Shown: positions 14,537 through 27,960 of the stretch, in pieces
Layout of the letters: each line of letters opens with the position of its first letter
Position numbering within the stretch: position 1 is the first letter of the stretch
Assembly: GCF_008831285.2 (NCBI RefSeq)
Contig: NC_045146.1
Span: 4,288,972-4,352,971 of the forward strand
DNA: 64,000 nt
Direction: 5' to 3'
DNA from: Nymphaea colorata
Taxonomy: Eukaryota; Streptophyta; Magnoliopsida; Nymphaeales; Nymphaeaceae
Notes under the pieces: generated by a model
Seen by the model: only the letters and a program-made list of their open reading frames with translations
Told to the model about the DNA's origin: nothing
Database searches by the model: none
Made by a program: the position numbers and the translations under genes

Positions 14537-15213
14537 CACCAAGTGCATCTTGATGGTATGGAGATGTAATGATTTGGGTTGAGGGTTGCCGTTCTTGATA
14601 TTAATGTCTCTCTCTCTCTTTTCACGGATAAGAACACCTGCAACCGTTGAAAGCTAAAATATGCACCAAAATGCTTTTCTAAGACTTAGAAAGGAGTTGA
14701 TATGCAATGATAGGGTTCACCCTCAAAGACAAGCGTTGGAAAAAATTGTGTACAAATGAATCAGTGAAGCTGCATGCAGGCTGATTCACCGATTCGATTG
14801 TGAATCTCTAAATTGGCTAAACATTATTTCAAGAAAACAATTCAAACTAAGCAATTTTGAAATATCTGAAAATTATAAAAATTAACCCGAGACACTCTTG
14901 AATCAACTAAAACGTTAAGAAGGTTCGCCAAGATTCAATTCTAATTGGCTTGCGGAGGCCGATTCTGACGCTTGCACAAGCCAAAGCAGAATATGTCCAA
15001 GCAAGCCATCATTAGTTTAATACGTTTCCATGGCTGCTTGTGCAGGAATTAATTAAGAAGAAAAGCTAAAGTTTCCTTTTCATTTCCATGAAGATTTTCT
15101 TGCTCACACAATCTCTCTCCCTCTCCTTCTCTCCACCGACCAGTCACAACAGAAAGCCTGAACTAGAAAAACACAGGAAAGCTCCTCATCTTTATTTTTC
15201 AGCAAAAGATGTA

Positions 15214-15500
15214 GCATAACTGGTCGGGCGAGCGATGATATGTTAACATCCAGGCCGGGGCTGTGATATGTTAACATACACGTTACAAGTTCGATTTTCA
15301 TGGATGCTACCCATTAAGCGGGAATGTCGTGTAATTCTCATGCACATCACATGTTCATTTTTCATGGGCACGACCCATTGAACAGGCATAACTGGTCGGT
15401 CCGATGATATGTTAACGTCCAGGCCAATGATACACGCCATTAGACGGGGATGTCCTTCACAGGTTCCATTTCCGTGGGCACTACCCATTAGACGGGCAAT
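15214..15500. repeat. Diverged direct repeats, about 172-bp spacing
   Basis: GCATAACTGGTCGG followed by GATGATATGTTAAC and TCCAGGCC begins at 15214 and again at 15386. A second motif, a variant of GGGCACTACCCATTAGACGGG, occurs at about 15300, 15365 and 15475. The units are imperfect, so this is an old tandem array. It lies a few hundred bases past the 3' end of the WRKY gene. Confidence 0.8.
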
Positions 15501-15912
15501 CCGGTGTTGCTCAACTATTCCATGTCCCACAAAATCAAAACAAAGTTATCCATGGAACGACCCATCTGTCCCAATGAATCCATTTATCACCATCACTTCA
15601 TTTTTATGCATTAACAGCACGGCCCTTCCCCTCCCATTCGCACATGGGACACAGCAACTCGATGGTCCCCAAGATAAAAAGAAAAAGAATCCTCACTTTA
15701 TTTCCCATAATTTCTTATTGTTACTATTGTACACCAAATCCACCAAAGCCAGAATTATTTTTAGATAAAGAAAGAACAAGAAAGACGAAAGAAAAATCTC
15801 TTTGTCAGACGTTACATCTCCTATGAAACATCAGTTCAGCAAGAGGACAAAAATCAACAATGGAAAATTTTGAGAGAGAGAGAGTGTGTGAGAGGGGTGG
15901 GGGGAGCTGTAC

Positions 15913-17164
15913 TTATCCAATACTTGCCGTGCTAAGGCCGCACTGGCGGCGCACCTCCTCTTCTATGACCCCAACCGGCCGGAAAACTATCGAGCTCTCC
16001 GGCAATTCGCCGAGATCTGCGAAGAAGTCATCGTGGTCGTCTAACTCGCCTGCGCCACCGCCACCACCAGAAAAACCGCCATGGTTCTGGAAGCAACCCA
16101 GTTCCGCATCGTCGATATCGAGCGTCGAATCCGGCAGGAGGACCGCATCCCCGATGTCGGAGAACCATCCTGCGTCGTGCCCCATCAGCACGCGGCCGTC
16201 CAGCTCGAACCTGGCCCCGTCGACGTCGAGCTCCGGCTTCGGTTCAGGTTTCTTCGTTTCCTCCGGCGCGGAATTCGCGGGTCCGGCATGGTGGGGACCG
16301 CGAGAGGTTGCCGTAAAAGGGTGATTGTGGTCGGAGGAGTACGTGACCAAGAGAACCGTGGGGTCGAGGCGGCTTCTCTCCACCTGCTTCCTCGCCGGGC
16401 ACCCTTTGCTGCTGCTGCACCGATAGTACCCTCTGCAGGACACAAAGGATGTCGGAAAACGAGAAAAGGAGCAAAGGAGAAGGGAAAATCAATACAATTT
16501 ATACACGTTTTCTGAGTTTCCAGAATCCATATGGAAGGGAAAACTCGATCGCAGAGATCTAAGATATTTTCGTTATACACAACAGTGTTAGAGGTATTTT
16601 CGTCCATATGAAGTCTCTACTCTCCTCTTCCTCGGCCGACGTCCATTTAACGCGTCCTCTTTCTCACTGCCGTATCATCTGAATTACGAAAATACCCTTA
16701 CCTTAAGGCAGCCTTCGGAAAGAGAATCAACCAAACACGAGTTATGAAGACTCAATTTGGTTTGGTTTACGAAGACAAAATGAAGAAGAAGAAGATTCAG
16801 GAATAAGATGAGATGATCAACCTCGGGTAAGGAGACCCCTTGATCGGTTTCTGGCCGTATTTCCGCCACGCCCAGGAATCCGGTGGCGGCGGCGTTTCGC
16901 CTTTCTGCCGCGATCCCTCCAGATTGCCAATGGGAACGGTGACCACTCTTTTCTGAATTGCCTTCTTACTGAATTTCATGCAGTAGTCTGATTAATACAA
17001 TTCGTGAAAGCAAAAGGCATGACACTCGGATTCTTCTTGGATCAAGCTTACCTTCTCTTGAGAGACGAGCCGGATGCTGATTTGCCGGAGGATTGCCGGA
17101 AACCTTCCGTTGAAGTCGCAAGCTCCCGATCATCTTCCAAGATTGAGAGGCTCCCAGCGTCCAT
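15913..17164 (-). CDS. WRKY transcription factor, group IIe (WRKY65/69-like)
   Basis: Sequence-specific transcription factor that binds W-box (TTGAC) DNA in the nucleus. The exons are 17052-17164, 16822-16968 and 15913-16432. Junctions are AAGAGAAG/GTAAGC, TTCAG/T, CCGAG/GTTGAT and TGCAG/A, and both introns are phase 2. They join to 259 codons. The second intron splits the arginine codon of PYPRG, the position conserved in group II/III WRKY genes. WRKYGQK is at residues 72-78 and the zinc ligands are C92, C98, H122 and H124 (C-X5-C-X23-H-X-H). The segment before the domain (KRVVTVPIG, then [20 protein letters not shown]) is typical of the IIe WRKY65/69 branch. The tail is rich in Asp/Glu and Gly, a likely acidic activation region. 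The start is the only ATG in frame with the first donor. Family and structure are clear; the exact orthologue is inferred. Confidence 0.95.
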
Positions 17165-18872
17165 GGCGTTGAAGATGAATTAAGACGGAGCAGAAGTAGT
17201 GGTGGTACAGGGGCCAGAGATCTAGAGAGTCCTCCTCAAGAGACTCATGCTAAGTATGTGGCACGTCGAGCAGCTGTCGGAAAAATCGCCGGAAAATCGA
17301 GGCTTGTCGGAAGCAGTGCAATCGAAAAGAGGTTGGTTGGTGGGAAGAGGTGGGGGCGTCTGACTATGGCATTTTTATGCAGCATTTTTGAGAAATGAAT
17401 GAGAGATGCTTATTTTATTGGGTCGTGCGTCCCTTGTTTATTTGTTTATTTCTTCTTAATTGTCATTGAAGTTACCTGCTTGCCCTCGACGCTTTTTTCC
17501 TTTTCAATTGTCAATACTTGAATAATACCTACGTCATCTCTAGTACTGTCAATACTTTGAAAATATCGTGATTTTTCCTGATAAATTCTTGTTTTATTTG
17601 TCGCAGCATGACGCCCCCAAATTAACATGTCGTCATTATTCATGTCATCAACTATTGTAATTGTTATTTACAAGTGCTGCATTTTGTCTGTTTTTTTCAA
17701 AAGCTTTTAGCTGCGGTTAATCTTATCAAATTCGTTTAAGGGGCATAACAGAACCAAACCAGCTGGCATGAGCAGTTGCCCACATCAGCAACAAATTTGT
17801 TATTTATTTATATATATATTTTTTATAATCATTTATTTATTTATATATATTGTGTTCCTTCAAAAATAAAAATTTGTATAACAGTGCCGGAATAGCCAAA
17901 AAGTTCGGGCTCCCCCATTGACAGTAAAGTCGACTCACAGTTAAGGGTTCTACATTTGAATCCCTCAATAACTTTCACGCTCTGGTGCAAACAGTCCATC
18001 CAAACTCTAAATTTAGGTAAAAGTTTAGAGATATAAAGGTATAACCTTAAAGGATTTTATGCTCAAAGCGATTTCTCTCAAATAAACATTAAAAAAGATT
18101 TATAAAGTTTTATGTTGGAACGAACGTGACGCTGATATTTTAAGTTCGGCATCCAGAACTCTCACAACCGTGTCAAACTCCCCAATGGAACAAGAAAAGA
18201 AAATAACATGCAAGACCTTCCTTCTGAAGAATCTGCCAAGAATTTGAGAGATAGAGAGGCGTGATGTTGATTGTATAACGAAGTCATGAAGTCCATGAGC
18301 GTTTTGTTGAAAACTTACCGATTCTGTAGAAAATTTTGATGCGACGCTAGAAGATAACCAATGTTCAGCTTATTCTAATGTTCAGAAAACCAACAATCTT
18401 TTTCAATTATAATACATACATATTTTTTCTATTTAAATGCGATTACTTTTGAATTTTCTTTAAAGAAAACAAAAGAAGTTAGAACAGTAATTATAAGAAT
18501 TTTTTTTTTTTCGCTCATGTGTACAGCATATATCGACATTGTGATGGGAACGAAAACATGGTCCGGACGTGGAAAGACGGACGCGGGCAGAATCATAGAA
18601 GTTTCTGAAGACTTCACTTTATGGCCAAAAAATGGATGGCCAAACATGCATGCGCCCTTATCCACACGGTGTCTCAATCAAGGAACATGTTAGGCAAAGT
18701 CAAAAGCGTGTGGATATTTTGTGAATACAGCAAGTTCCTTGATGATCGTGATTCATGGGGCATTCCGTTCTGTTTTTTTAATTCATTTATTTTAACTGTC
18801 AAAGAATATGGACTTATTTAAAACATTTGGAAGAGTTGATCCATCACATGGCTGCTTACTTCCATGATGGGA

Positions 18873-18875
<3 letters not shown>

Positions 18876-18953
<78 letters not shown>
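18876..18953. repeat. Compound microsatellite (CT)n(TA)n
   Basis: CT run to about 18912, followed without a break by a TA/AT run to 18953. This is the reverse complement of the (TA)n(GA)n arrangement at 10533. Confidence 0.95.
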
Positions 18954-18957
<4 letters not shown>

Positions 18958-20599
18958 TGAAATCCTCTAATCATCCCATCGTCGATGTAAGGGATATGAT
19001 TAAATACATTGCATCCAGTGGTGTATGAGACACGAAAAAATTTCTTTATTGAAAAATCCAAGGATTATACAAATACCAGTGGCATTATTTTGTCAATCTT
19101 AGTTATTGATGAACCAAAACTAAGTGCAACATTGCATTTTATCTATATGACATTAAAGGCTCTTTGACAATAAGAAAAATAATATATTGTTTCATGTATC
19201 TGCATAAAGATTGGGTAGACCCATAAAATGATATTGATGTAGCATCATATGAATCCACCTTAAATTTTGAGACAGATTCATGCTACATTTTGTTGTTATT
19301 CCATAAATCTGCCTCCAAGCAGTAACAAATTGCTATTCTCATCATAAAAAAAGGAAAAAAACTTGGCATGTGGGTGTGGGAACTTTTCTTCTTCTAATTA
19401 GTTAAGTGAACTCTAAATGAGCTACCAACAAGGACTTCGTCCACCCACGTGTAGGCTCGCGAAGCTGGTTATATGCATGCTGTTGTGTGTGCACAGAGGC
19501 ATGTAATACAGTGCCCTTGAAAAAGTGAAAAAGGAGGGTTCTGAAAAAAGATTAAAAAAAAAACTATAAAAAAAAAAGTAAAAAGACCAAAAAGTACACC
19601 TCATGATCAAAATTTTTTAAAATGTGCCAACCCTCTTTGTTTTTGATGGTTGCATATTTGTTGCATGCATAGGCTGATGCATGCAGCTCGATCTGGCAGG
19701 GTTGGAGGTTGCATTTAAGACTATCATGGTGATGAAATTCAGTTGAGGCTGGAGGTCAATTAGGGCTAAGAAAAGACGCAAAAACAAGCAGAACAAGGCA
19801 TGCTATGTGACCCACGTCATTAGTAGCTCAAACTCGGTTCATGTTTGTCACAAGCCAATTGAGAGTCATTTAATGAAGAACTTACCTTGTTCCGGCTTCT
19901 CTCAAAACCATTAATTGGTATAATAATTAATGAAGTTGAAATTTTATTCAAGTTAGATAGATGACTTAATGATCACAAGAATATTGTATGTTTTGAAGGT
20001 GCTTAGTTGATTTTGCTTAAGAGTTTGCATGGATTAACATAATATATATATATATGTGTGTGTGTGTGTGATTTTGGTTTTTTAAAGTCACCCAACTTTT
20101 TAACCAAGACTGTATAATCTATCACGATAAATGGTTAAAAACAAATTTTTCATTATCTATTATTGGTTTACACATTTTTCTCTTTGTTTTTCTTTCAAGT
20201 ATCTATCTACTTCAAACCTTGGTTAGATAAATGGGTGATTCAAAGCTGTCAAAGTTCATTTATATATATTTGTTACTGCATGTAACCAAAACAGGCTCCA
20301 CATGTATATCCAAGCTTCCTCTAACTATTCTAAATGAGCTCAATTTGAATAAACACATGGCTCACTATTTCAATTCATGTTCCAACTCACTCACTAGTTC
20401 CCAGCCCTACCTAGGGCTATGTGTCTGATCTCCAAACCAGTGCTGTTAAATGTGAAATAAAAAAAAAATTGAATGTGGACAATTCCCACACATAACCACA
20501 AGTGACTTTGCCCTTGCTTTTGATCGGATTGGGTTAGTGTATTGGTTCCATGCCCGTAAGATATCACAGGCAGATACAGGGTGTCAAATTTTTTCATTT

Positions 20600-20950
20600 T
20601 TTCTAAGGGGCCCAGGTACTCGACGGGTACCCAGCTCGATCAGGTCTGGGCTTAGGCCTGAAAAAGGTCGGCTCGATGCGGCTCGATTCGGCCTATTTTT
20701 TATTTTTATTATATTTATTTAATAATAATATATGTTTTATTATTAAACATATATTTTGTGTTAAATAATTTTTCTTTTATATTTTTAAAAAATTATTTTT
20801 TATTTTAATGTGATCGAGCAGGGTCAGGCTCGAGCTTTGGGTATTGGGCATCAAGCTCGGGCCCGGACTTGGGTTTCCGGGGTAAGGCTGACCTAAGCCT
20901 GAGTCTTATTATTGTGTTGAGGTGGCTTGATGCCCAGATCTACTTTTTTT
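20600..20950. repeat. GC-rich relic with TCGAGC/GCTCGA motifs
   Basis: Two GC-rich arms (20610-20695 and 20815-20945) carry motifs such as GCTCGATGCGGCTCGATTCGG and TCAAGCTCGGGCCC, separated by an AT-rich core. The right arm ends GGCTTGATGCCCAGATCTA. The layout suits a non-autonomous hAT-like element, but no clean terminal repeats or target duplication were found. Confidence 0.4.
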
Positions 20951-21579
20951 TTTTTTTTTTTTTTTATAAAAGTAAATTTCTTATCTTTTTAAGTGCAGAT
21001 AACGAAAAAAAAGCTAGCGATGTGGCCAATTTGTAAGTTGTAATAAGACGTAAAGACGAATATGCGAAATTGGTGAGCACGATTGGCGCCCACGCTGACA
21101 TTATTTACAATAACATTGCTTCACATTAATTACTTGATGGCGAAGATTGGACAGCCAGCTTGCCCCTTACGGGCGCCACCAATGGCAACTAGAAGGTAAA
21201 TGCCTACAATAACTGCACCTTGAGATTACTTGCAGACGAAGTCTAGGAGAAGCAGGGAACTCAGAGAAGGCTGCGCCTACAATAGCTTGAATAGTGAATA
21301 CCCTCCAAACATTGGCACAGCAATTGTTGGTTTTAAGACGGTGCTGAATAATATTGAATTTACAAAGATCCATACAGCATATATACAGGTGGAAGGACTA
21401 GTAATTCCCATAATCAACTCTATTTTCCTGCAAGAACCAAAGCGGGTCTTAAGGCGGCCATGCGCATCCTACTTTGATTTTTATCTCTATCCTTTGAATG
21501 CTATATTTTAGTAAATATCAACTCCAAAGGCTCAACATGGTGGGAAGGAATCTTCCAAAATATTTTACCATTCATTAAT

Positions 21580-21582
<3 letters not shown>

Positions 21583-21638
<56 letters not shown>
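21583..21638. repeat. (AT)n microsatellite
   Basis: Continuous AT dinucleotide run of about 56 bases. A shorter one lies at 21778-21805. Confidence 0.95.
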
Positions 21639-21640
<2 letters not shown>

Positions 21641-24600
21641 CGAGTGGTAATTCAAGTAAATATAAACTCCAAAGGTAAATATGGTAGGAAGGAGTATAGC
21701 GAAATATTTTAGCATTAATTCTATTGGGGTACAGAACCAGGTTTTTTTTTCATTGTTTCTCTTTTCAACAAGAAAAGTATATATATATATATATATATAT
21801 ATATTAGGTGAGTGAGTGGAGTATGTACGGCTTGAGTTGAAAGCTGAAGTTCTCCTTTTTCCTTACCTTTAAGGTTTAAAGTTTTATCATTGTCTAATGT
21901 AAAGCTCTGAATGTCAACATATCCTATTTGGATCAGATATTTGATTGAATCATTTAAAAAAAATTGGATACGAAAAAAAAAAAGATTAATATTCTATTAA
22001 GAAATCGGATTGTATTCAGATTTAAAAAATGACACTTGATCATATTCATATTCGGATATATATAAATATCTGATCAGATTCAGATTCAGATCGGTTTTAG
22101 TTTCAGATAAACATCTTATATTCAATGCGTTTACATTTTGAAAATCGGCCAAATTCTTTCTAAAAGTTAATATAAAAATTAGATTTGGATTGGATTCAGA
22201 TTATGAAATTGGATTTCAGTTATGACTTTCTTTGCTCACATTCAAATCTAAATATATAAATATCCGAAAAAGCGGATACAATTAAAAGTAGATTTGATTT
22301 GAATTTGATCCATTGACAACTTTATGTGTGCACATTAGCTAGTACAAGAGAGTTGCTACTCCTGGCCTAAGCAAGTGCACTAAAACGGCCCCTTGGAGCC
22401 ATAAACCATATGGTACTTTGTTAAATTTCGTATACAGTTGCTCCCTTTGTCTACTTCATCCTCATTAGTTAATTTGGTGTACAAAGGGGAAACCATATAC
22501 TCGACTTCATCCAAAGGGTCAAATGGACAATTAACTACAAGTGTGACCTTGATATTATCCATAAAGAAAGGGGTACCAATTTGAACTTCTTTTGATGTGA
22601 ATCTAAAATGGCAGAAAAAATATGTCTTTTAAGTTTGCTTGGGCAACCCACGGTTTCTGGTGTTGACCATAGAGAAGGAAGTCTGCAAATTGAAATTTCA
22701 AAGTTTTTACGTGTACGCAAGAAAAAGAACAAAGTGGGTTTGGGGTAGTATGAGCCTAAACTGTAAAAAAATGTTTAGGCTTATTTGGAAACTAAATTAT
22801 TTTCACATGACCGCCGTTTGTAGACAAAGAAAAAAACTGTAAAGTGAAAAATTCAAAGTTAATACGTGTACGTAATAAAAAAGGACGGTGCACAAAATCC
22901 CAAGCTCATCAGTCATCACCTGCATATGGGCAGCTTATCACAAATTTTGCTTTCTTACGATCGACAAATTTATCAGGCTATTTTTGCTTTGGATATTTAG
23001 ATTTAACCTTTTGATGCTTAACATATCAATTAGAACAGTTTTATTCAAAATCACGACATCTTGTTCATATTTATTAGGGGGAAACAGGTCTTACCTTTTT
23101 ATTCCTCCAAGGTTCTAACTTGTTTCGAGGTTTAAATTTGATATTAAAATAGCCAAAATGAGTTTGATAGAATGATGCAAGAAAGATGATGATGAAATTA
23201 TCTTGAAATCGTAAATATTGTCGATTGGTCAATCAGGGTAATGTGAAACGAACATATTGAACGCCCATAAGGTAGAGAATAATTTGTGGAAGACCCACAT
23301 GGGGAAATTCTATGTTGCATGATGTACAAATGAGAATAAGATTTTCAGCCAAATAATGAGCAAAAGAATTGTTTAGAAGTAGATCAATGTGTTCCTCACC
23401 TGTTCAATAATATGTAAGTAAAAAAAAAAAACCTTTTTGTCGAATTGCCCACACGATGACCACACCTGCCTCCACCTGTTGTTTACTGAGGGGCTGGCCC
23501 AAAACCATGGTCTAAGCACAAAATCTAGCTAGTAGATACATATGCCCCATTGCATGATTTAATTAATCTACCAAAATATATATATAAATTGGGAAGCAAA
23601 GGATTCAAGTACATATAGTCATTGATATTTTTCAAAACTTTGGACATATAACTATTTTCTTTCAATTTATTTCTGCAATATTGTGATGTCATAACCTATA
23701 TGCTGTTCGGAACATGTGTTCTCATGTGTTAGAACATGTAGGTTTGATTGTTCAATGCGCGCGTACGTCTTCGATATCAAATGAACAATAACTTGATCTA
23801 CAACTTGTCTGAGAACTTTTTAATATCTCAATTTGCTTCAATTAATGGCAGAAATAAATTCGGGAATTGATTGCCCAATTCAGTATCAGAAAAAGTTCAA
23901 CATGCTAGCTTTGGGCTCTCTTTTCATAAACTATTTCTTTTGTAGATCTTAAAATATGAGCATGGACACTATTAAATATGAGTATTTCTTACAAACTAAT
24001 TTCAACCATCTGATCAATGTGCTGGGATAAATTATAGTGAATGAATGTAAAATATTTTTTCAAAAAGTTAACTAATAATCAGTACTATTATGAGTTGGCA
24101 GTTTCCTTTTGAGTTGATAAGCTTTTCATTGCTAATGAGGTACGTAACATGCTCTAAAGATTGCAATTAGTGAATAGATAGTCATCATGGAGTCAAGGTT
24201 TCGCATGTGCTTTGGCCCCACCTTAATTTTTTTTTAAATTTACATGTAAATTTTAAAAAATTTCACTTGTTCTATATAAAATTTTTGAAAAATGATATTT
24301 CAACCCTAGTCAAAATTTAGAAACTTTAATTTGATTTTCCTCATGAAAAAATTGTGGCTCCACCCCTAAGTCGTTAATATTCGTATTTGGTGGTATTCTT
24401 ATTTTGACAACTAAAGTGTAACAAATTTTGTTATCATCTCAAAAGTTACTATATTTTTATGAAGTTTTCCTATTATCGTCGTAAACAGAGTTAAACAAAA
24501 TATTGTCGTATAAAGTGTTCATCCCAACAACTAGGGTATCACTTACCTCCATTTGCAAACGCTATTAAGAGTAGCATCCATAGAAATCAATCTGATGACC

Positions 24601-24700
24601 AAGTTCAAACCAGCTATGTTGTGCCCCTCAAGGTACACATTTGACGCACACACAGAATTGATCAAGTGTTATCAGAAGGGGCACATTTTCATGGTGAGTG

Positions 24701-25030
24701 AAAGAACCTAACACCCGAGTGAGAGAGGTGAAACCTCCTTTCCTCCACCTTTCTCCTCTCCACAAGGTCTAGAGCTGTTTTGGGACCCTAGTGAACTTAT
24801 GGTTACGCCTTTTACCTCGAGAGTAGTGCCTAGCACCATTTGAAATTCAAAAAACTAACTCACTTATGGTTAGGCCCTTCACCTCGAGAGTAGTGGCTAG
24901 CACCGTTTGAAATTCAAGAGACTAACCCACAAAAACGTGGCAACAACCACGGGGATTTGAAAACCAGACCCTCTTTTTGTGAATCACCTTGCCACCCGGT
25001 TAGGCTATGCCCTGATAGCGAGACATCCAA
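24701..25030 (-). mobile_element. Possible tRNA-derived SINE with internal duplication
   Basis: On the minus strand from about 25020 downward there is an A-box-like TAGCCTAACCGGGTGGC, then about 30 bases on a B-box-like GGTTTTCAAATCC, the arrangement of an RNA polymerase III promoter in tRNA-derived SINEs. Farther along, a unit of about 64-68 bp (CTTATGGTTACGCC...GAAATTCAAAAAACTAAC as read on plus) occurs twice, at 24795-24858 and 24863-24926. Neither an end nor a target duplication could be set, so the call rests on the two boxes. Confidence 0.4.
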
Positions 25031-27960
25031 GCCCAAATATTGTAAAGCAAAGGTGATCAATTTTGAGAAAAGCCTATAGAAAACCAAATCGATGTCTAGT
25101 CTAGATTTGATCATCATCGGTGTATACTTTCAAATACCAAATCTTCCTGTTCGGATATTTATGTTAATTCCGGTGCAATGCCGCTGGGAGATGGCTCCTA
25201 CCTTTTATTGATAAAGAATCAAAGAATGTTCGTTCGATGTGTATGTCAATTCATCACTGAATTTGTCAACCATGAAATCACTAGTAGAATCACTACCAAT
25301 ATTTCCATATAAACATGGCCAGTAGTACCGATAGCACACGGAAATGAGGACTTTAATAAGATTCCATCACAGTCATAAATCTTGATGATGACGAGAAGGA
25401 ATCTTAGAATATCTTAATGGTAGGGTTTTAGTGAAAACGAGATAAGAATTTAGAACATAAAAATTAAATTAGATGTGATTTTTGGTGAAATATCATGTGA
25501 GTGGGACCAAGAAACAGGTTTTGACATATTGATGTTGCGTTAAAATTAAACTAATATTTTCGAGATCATAACATTTCTGAAAACCGTCTTTTTGTTCACT
25601 ATCATCTCTGGTGTAATCTTGGAGTAAAAAAATTGCTTCTAACAACGATCGAATTTCACTAATATTAAGATATAGGTTCTTTTCAAATCCAATTCTGAGG
25701 ATAGTGTGTTTATATATTAATTAATTAATGGGATGATGTGAGTTTGATTAGTCAAGTATATGGCATTAACGTCACGTTAAAGGGCGTAATTAACTATTTA
25801 TCACTTTGGACTCCTACACGCAATTGCTTTAATTTGAATCTGAACCCTAGTCTGAACCAAATCCCGGGGCAGATTGGGCTTCAAAGTATAGTCCGGCTTG
25901 GATTCATTTTCTAGAAAGTTACATCCAAGTTGGAGTACATATCCTTGACCCATTAAATTATATTCCAGCGAGCATGGTCAACCCACTGCCTGGCAGAAGG
26001 CCGAAGCTCCCACTCAACAACTTGTCTCTCTATGCTCGTTTGGCAAATAAAATAATTATTTTATGAATCTACTATAAAAATTGAGAAAAATTCATAGAGC
26101 ACTTTTTAAGGTGTTCCGTGAATTTGTCCTAATCTTTGGGCCATATTCATGGAACAGTTACATATTGTTCTGCTTGCAAAGCAAAAGAGATCCCTAAAGT
26201 ACCAGGATGGCTTCTAGTGCCTCAGGGTAATTTGCTTATGCCGCTTTAATCACGAGTCTGAGTTCGGTGATGCAAGATTATGTTATATTGAAAAAAAAAA
26301 AAAAATACAACCACAACTTGAATCCCTGTCATTTAAATTTGTAAATGCATGGAAAGCAATTGGATTCAAATCAGACTGAAGGCCAAAATTCGCAAGACCC
26401 CTCTTCTCATTTCTCAGTCAGGTTTATGCTTTAATATCCAAGTACAACTTAATCGGACCCGGTCCACGGCTTGGATTCATCAACTCAGACTTGGGCACGT
26501 AATATCATTTCTAAACTGGCCTCGAATTCAACTAGCTTAACGTAAAATTCCCATTGGGGTTTGGACTTGGGATGCAGATCCAAGTTTGAAACTGAATGCA
26601 CGACTTGAATCTAATTATTAACCAGCTAGGTCTCATCTTCTCTTCTGAACCCAACTAAACAGGTTTCGGTTCAAATTTATATTAGAAAACATCTATCCGT
26701 TGAAACACGACCTTCATATTATGTGATCTGAAATCAGAAAAGTGCTCCCCAAGTGGAAAGCACTAACATACATGTTTTATGTCATAAGGACATGCCACAC
26801 TTTGGTGGTATTAATTTTAGTTAGATTCAATAAAATGACTTTTTATAGCATTAAGGCGCCAAAAATCTATTTTCATTTTAAAATTTTTTACATGTTTTAT
26901 ATTACTTTGAAATTTTTAAAAAATCCCAAGTCTTATGATGCGGGTTTTTCATTTCTTTTTTTATCTTTCCTAGATATTGTCAATGTCCTAGAAGAAATGG
27001 CAGACCTAATCTGGATCCAAGTAAGAGTTTAGTCAGAAATTTTCGGTTAAACAGCACTAATAATAATTTTTTTTAATTTTTAATCAGCATAAACAATTAC
27101 ATGAGAAAAATTGTCCTAAAGTGTTAATATAAAAATAAACATTTTTTATGGTTTCGCGTGAACAATGTTACATGCTGTCCACATCTGCCTCCGCCCCTAG
27201 ATACAAGTAATAATAATAACGATAATGATAATAAATATGATGCTTAGGAGGCCAAGATTCAGCTTGGGCAAGGTTGGAACTTGAGTCGTCTCTCTTACCA
27301 TGACCTCCACGCTGTAATAATTTATCAATGAGTGCGTCAGGATCTGCCTAAACTCAATTAAAAATATTCCCCTTGAAAGCAACCTCAACTTAAAAAAGGA
27401 AAAAGCATGCTAAAGAATGTTTCCATAAATTGAAACATCACATAAATATGTGAACCTTCATGCCAAATTGCTATGGATTTGATATTAATTGAAATTAAAT
27501 TAAAATTAATTGTTCAGCACCACTATTCAGTTATGATTTTTAAGGGATTTATAAATAATTTTCGATAATTAATCAAAGTGCCCAGCTTGTGGCCTAATGC
27601 AAAATGAGCCCAATTATATATATTGAGGTTAACAATGAATCACTGATGAAGTATAGCAATATTACAGAAACCGTCAAGAATAGACAAGTGTCAGTGTTGC
27701 TCTTATCCAAAGGTTACCCAAACCAAGATTTTTAGTTTGCATGATCCATATAGATTTAATTCCGCCCATTCCCGTCTCTTCAAATTAGATTGTTTCACAT
27801 CTTCAAATTATTGCCGCCCATTCCCGTCCTTGGGTAATGCAATGATTAAAAGAGGTGAATGAAAGTATGGAATAGGAGTCGAGCTAGAATTTTTTTTCAT
27901 GTGGTACTAAGCATATAATTAGCAAATTTTTAATTGGTTACAAGACTCGTGGGGCTGTCC
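25031..27960. other. Intergenic, no supported gene
   Basis: AT-rich sequence with no gene, no clear transposon ends and no recognisable protein fragment on either strand. Confidence 0.5.

Larger units (their letters stand above)
8901..15180. other. Intergenic, no supported gene
   Basis: About 6.3 kb of AT-rich sequence without any reading frame I can tie to a protein family. It holds a CACTA-like start near 10261 (CACTACAGCAATGG followed by repeated CCATGG-type motifs, with no matching far end found), microsatellites at 10533-10607 and 14480-14536, and a duplicated 27-bp segment around 14290-14350. Short open frames at 10740-10964, 12300-12557, 12967-13260 and 14104-14298 have no recognisable content. 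Confidence 0.5.
17165..24700. other. Intergenic, no supported gene
   Basis: Upstream flank of the WRKY gene, then about 7 kb of AT-rich sequence. It holds a possible tRNA-like insert at about 17890-17980 and microsatellites at 18876-18953, 20042-20070, 21583-21638 and 21778-21805. At 20600-20950 is a GC-richer block with inverted GGCTCGA/TCGAGCC-type motifs, probably a transposon relic. At 21950-22310 is a block of degenerate GATTCAGATT/TCGGAT repeats. No reading frame here resembles a known protein. Confidence 0.5.

Noticed and set aside
15214-15500. CRISPR-like array
   Set aside because: Repeat units are long, diverged and irregularly spaced, and the genome is a plant nuclear genome.
16081-16607. 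Long open frames on both strands around 16081-16607 besides the WRKY exon
   Set aside because: They are out-of-frame or antisense shadows of the GC-rich third WRKY exon. Only one frame carries the conserved domain and joins through canonical splice sites.
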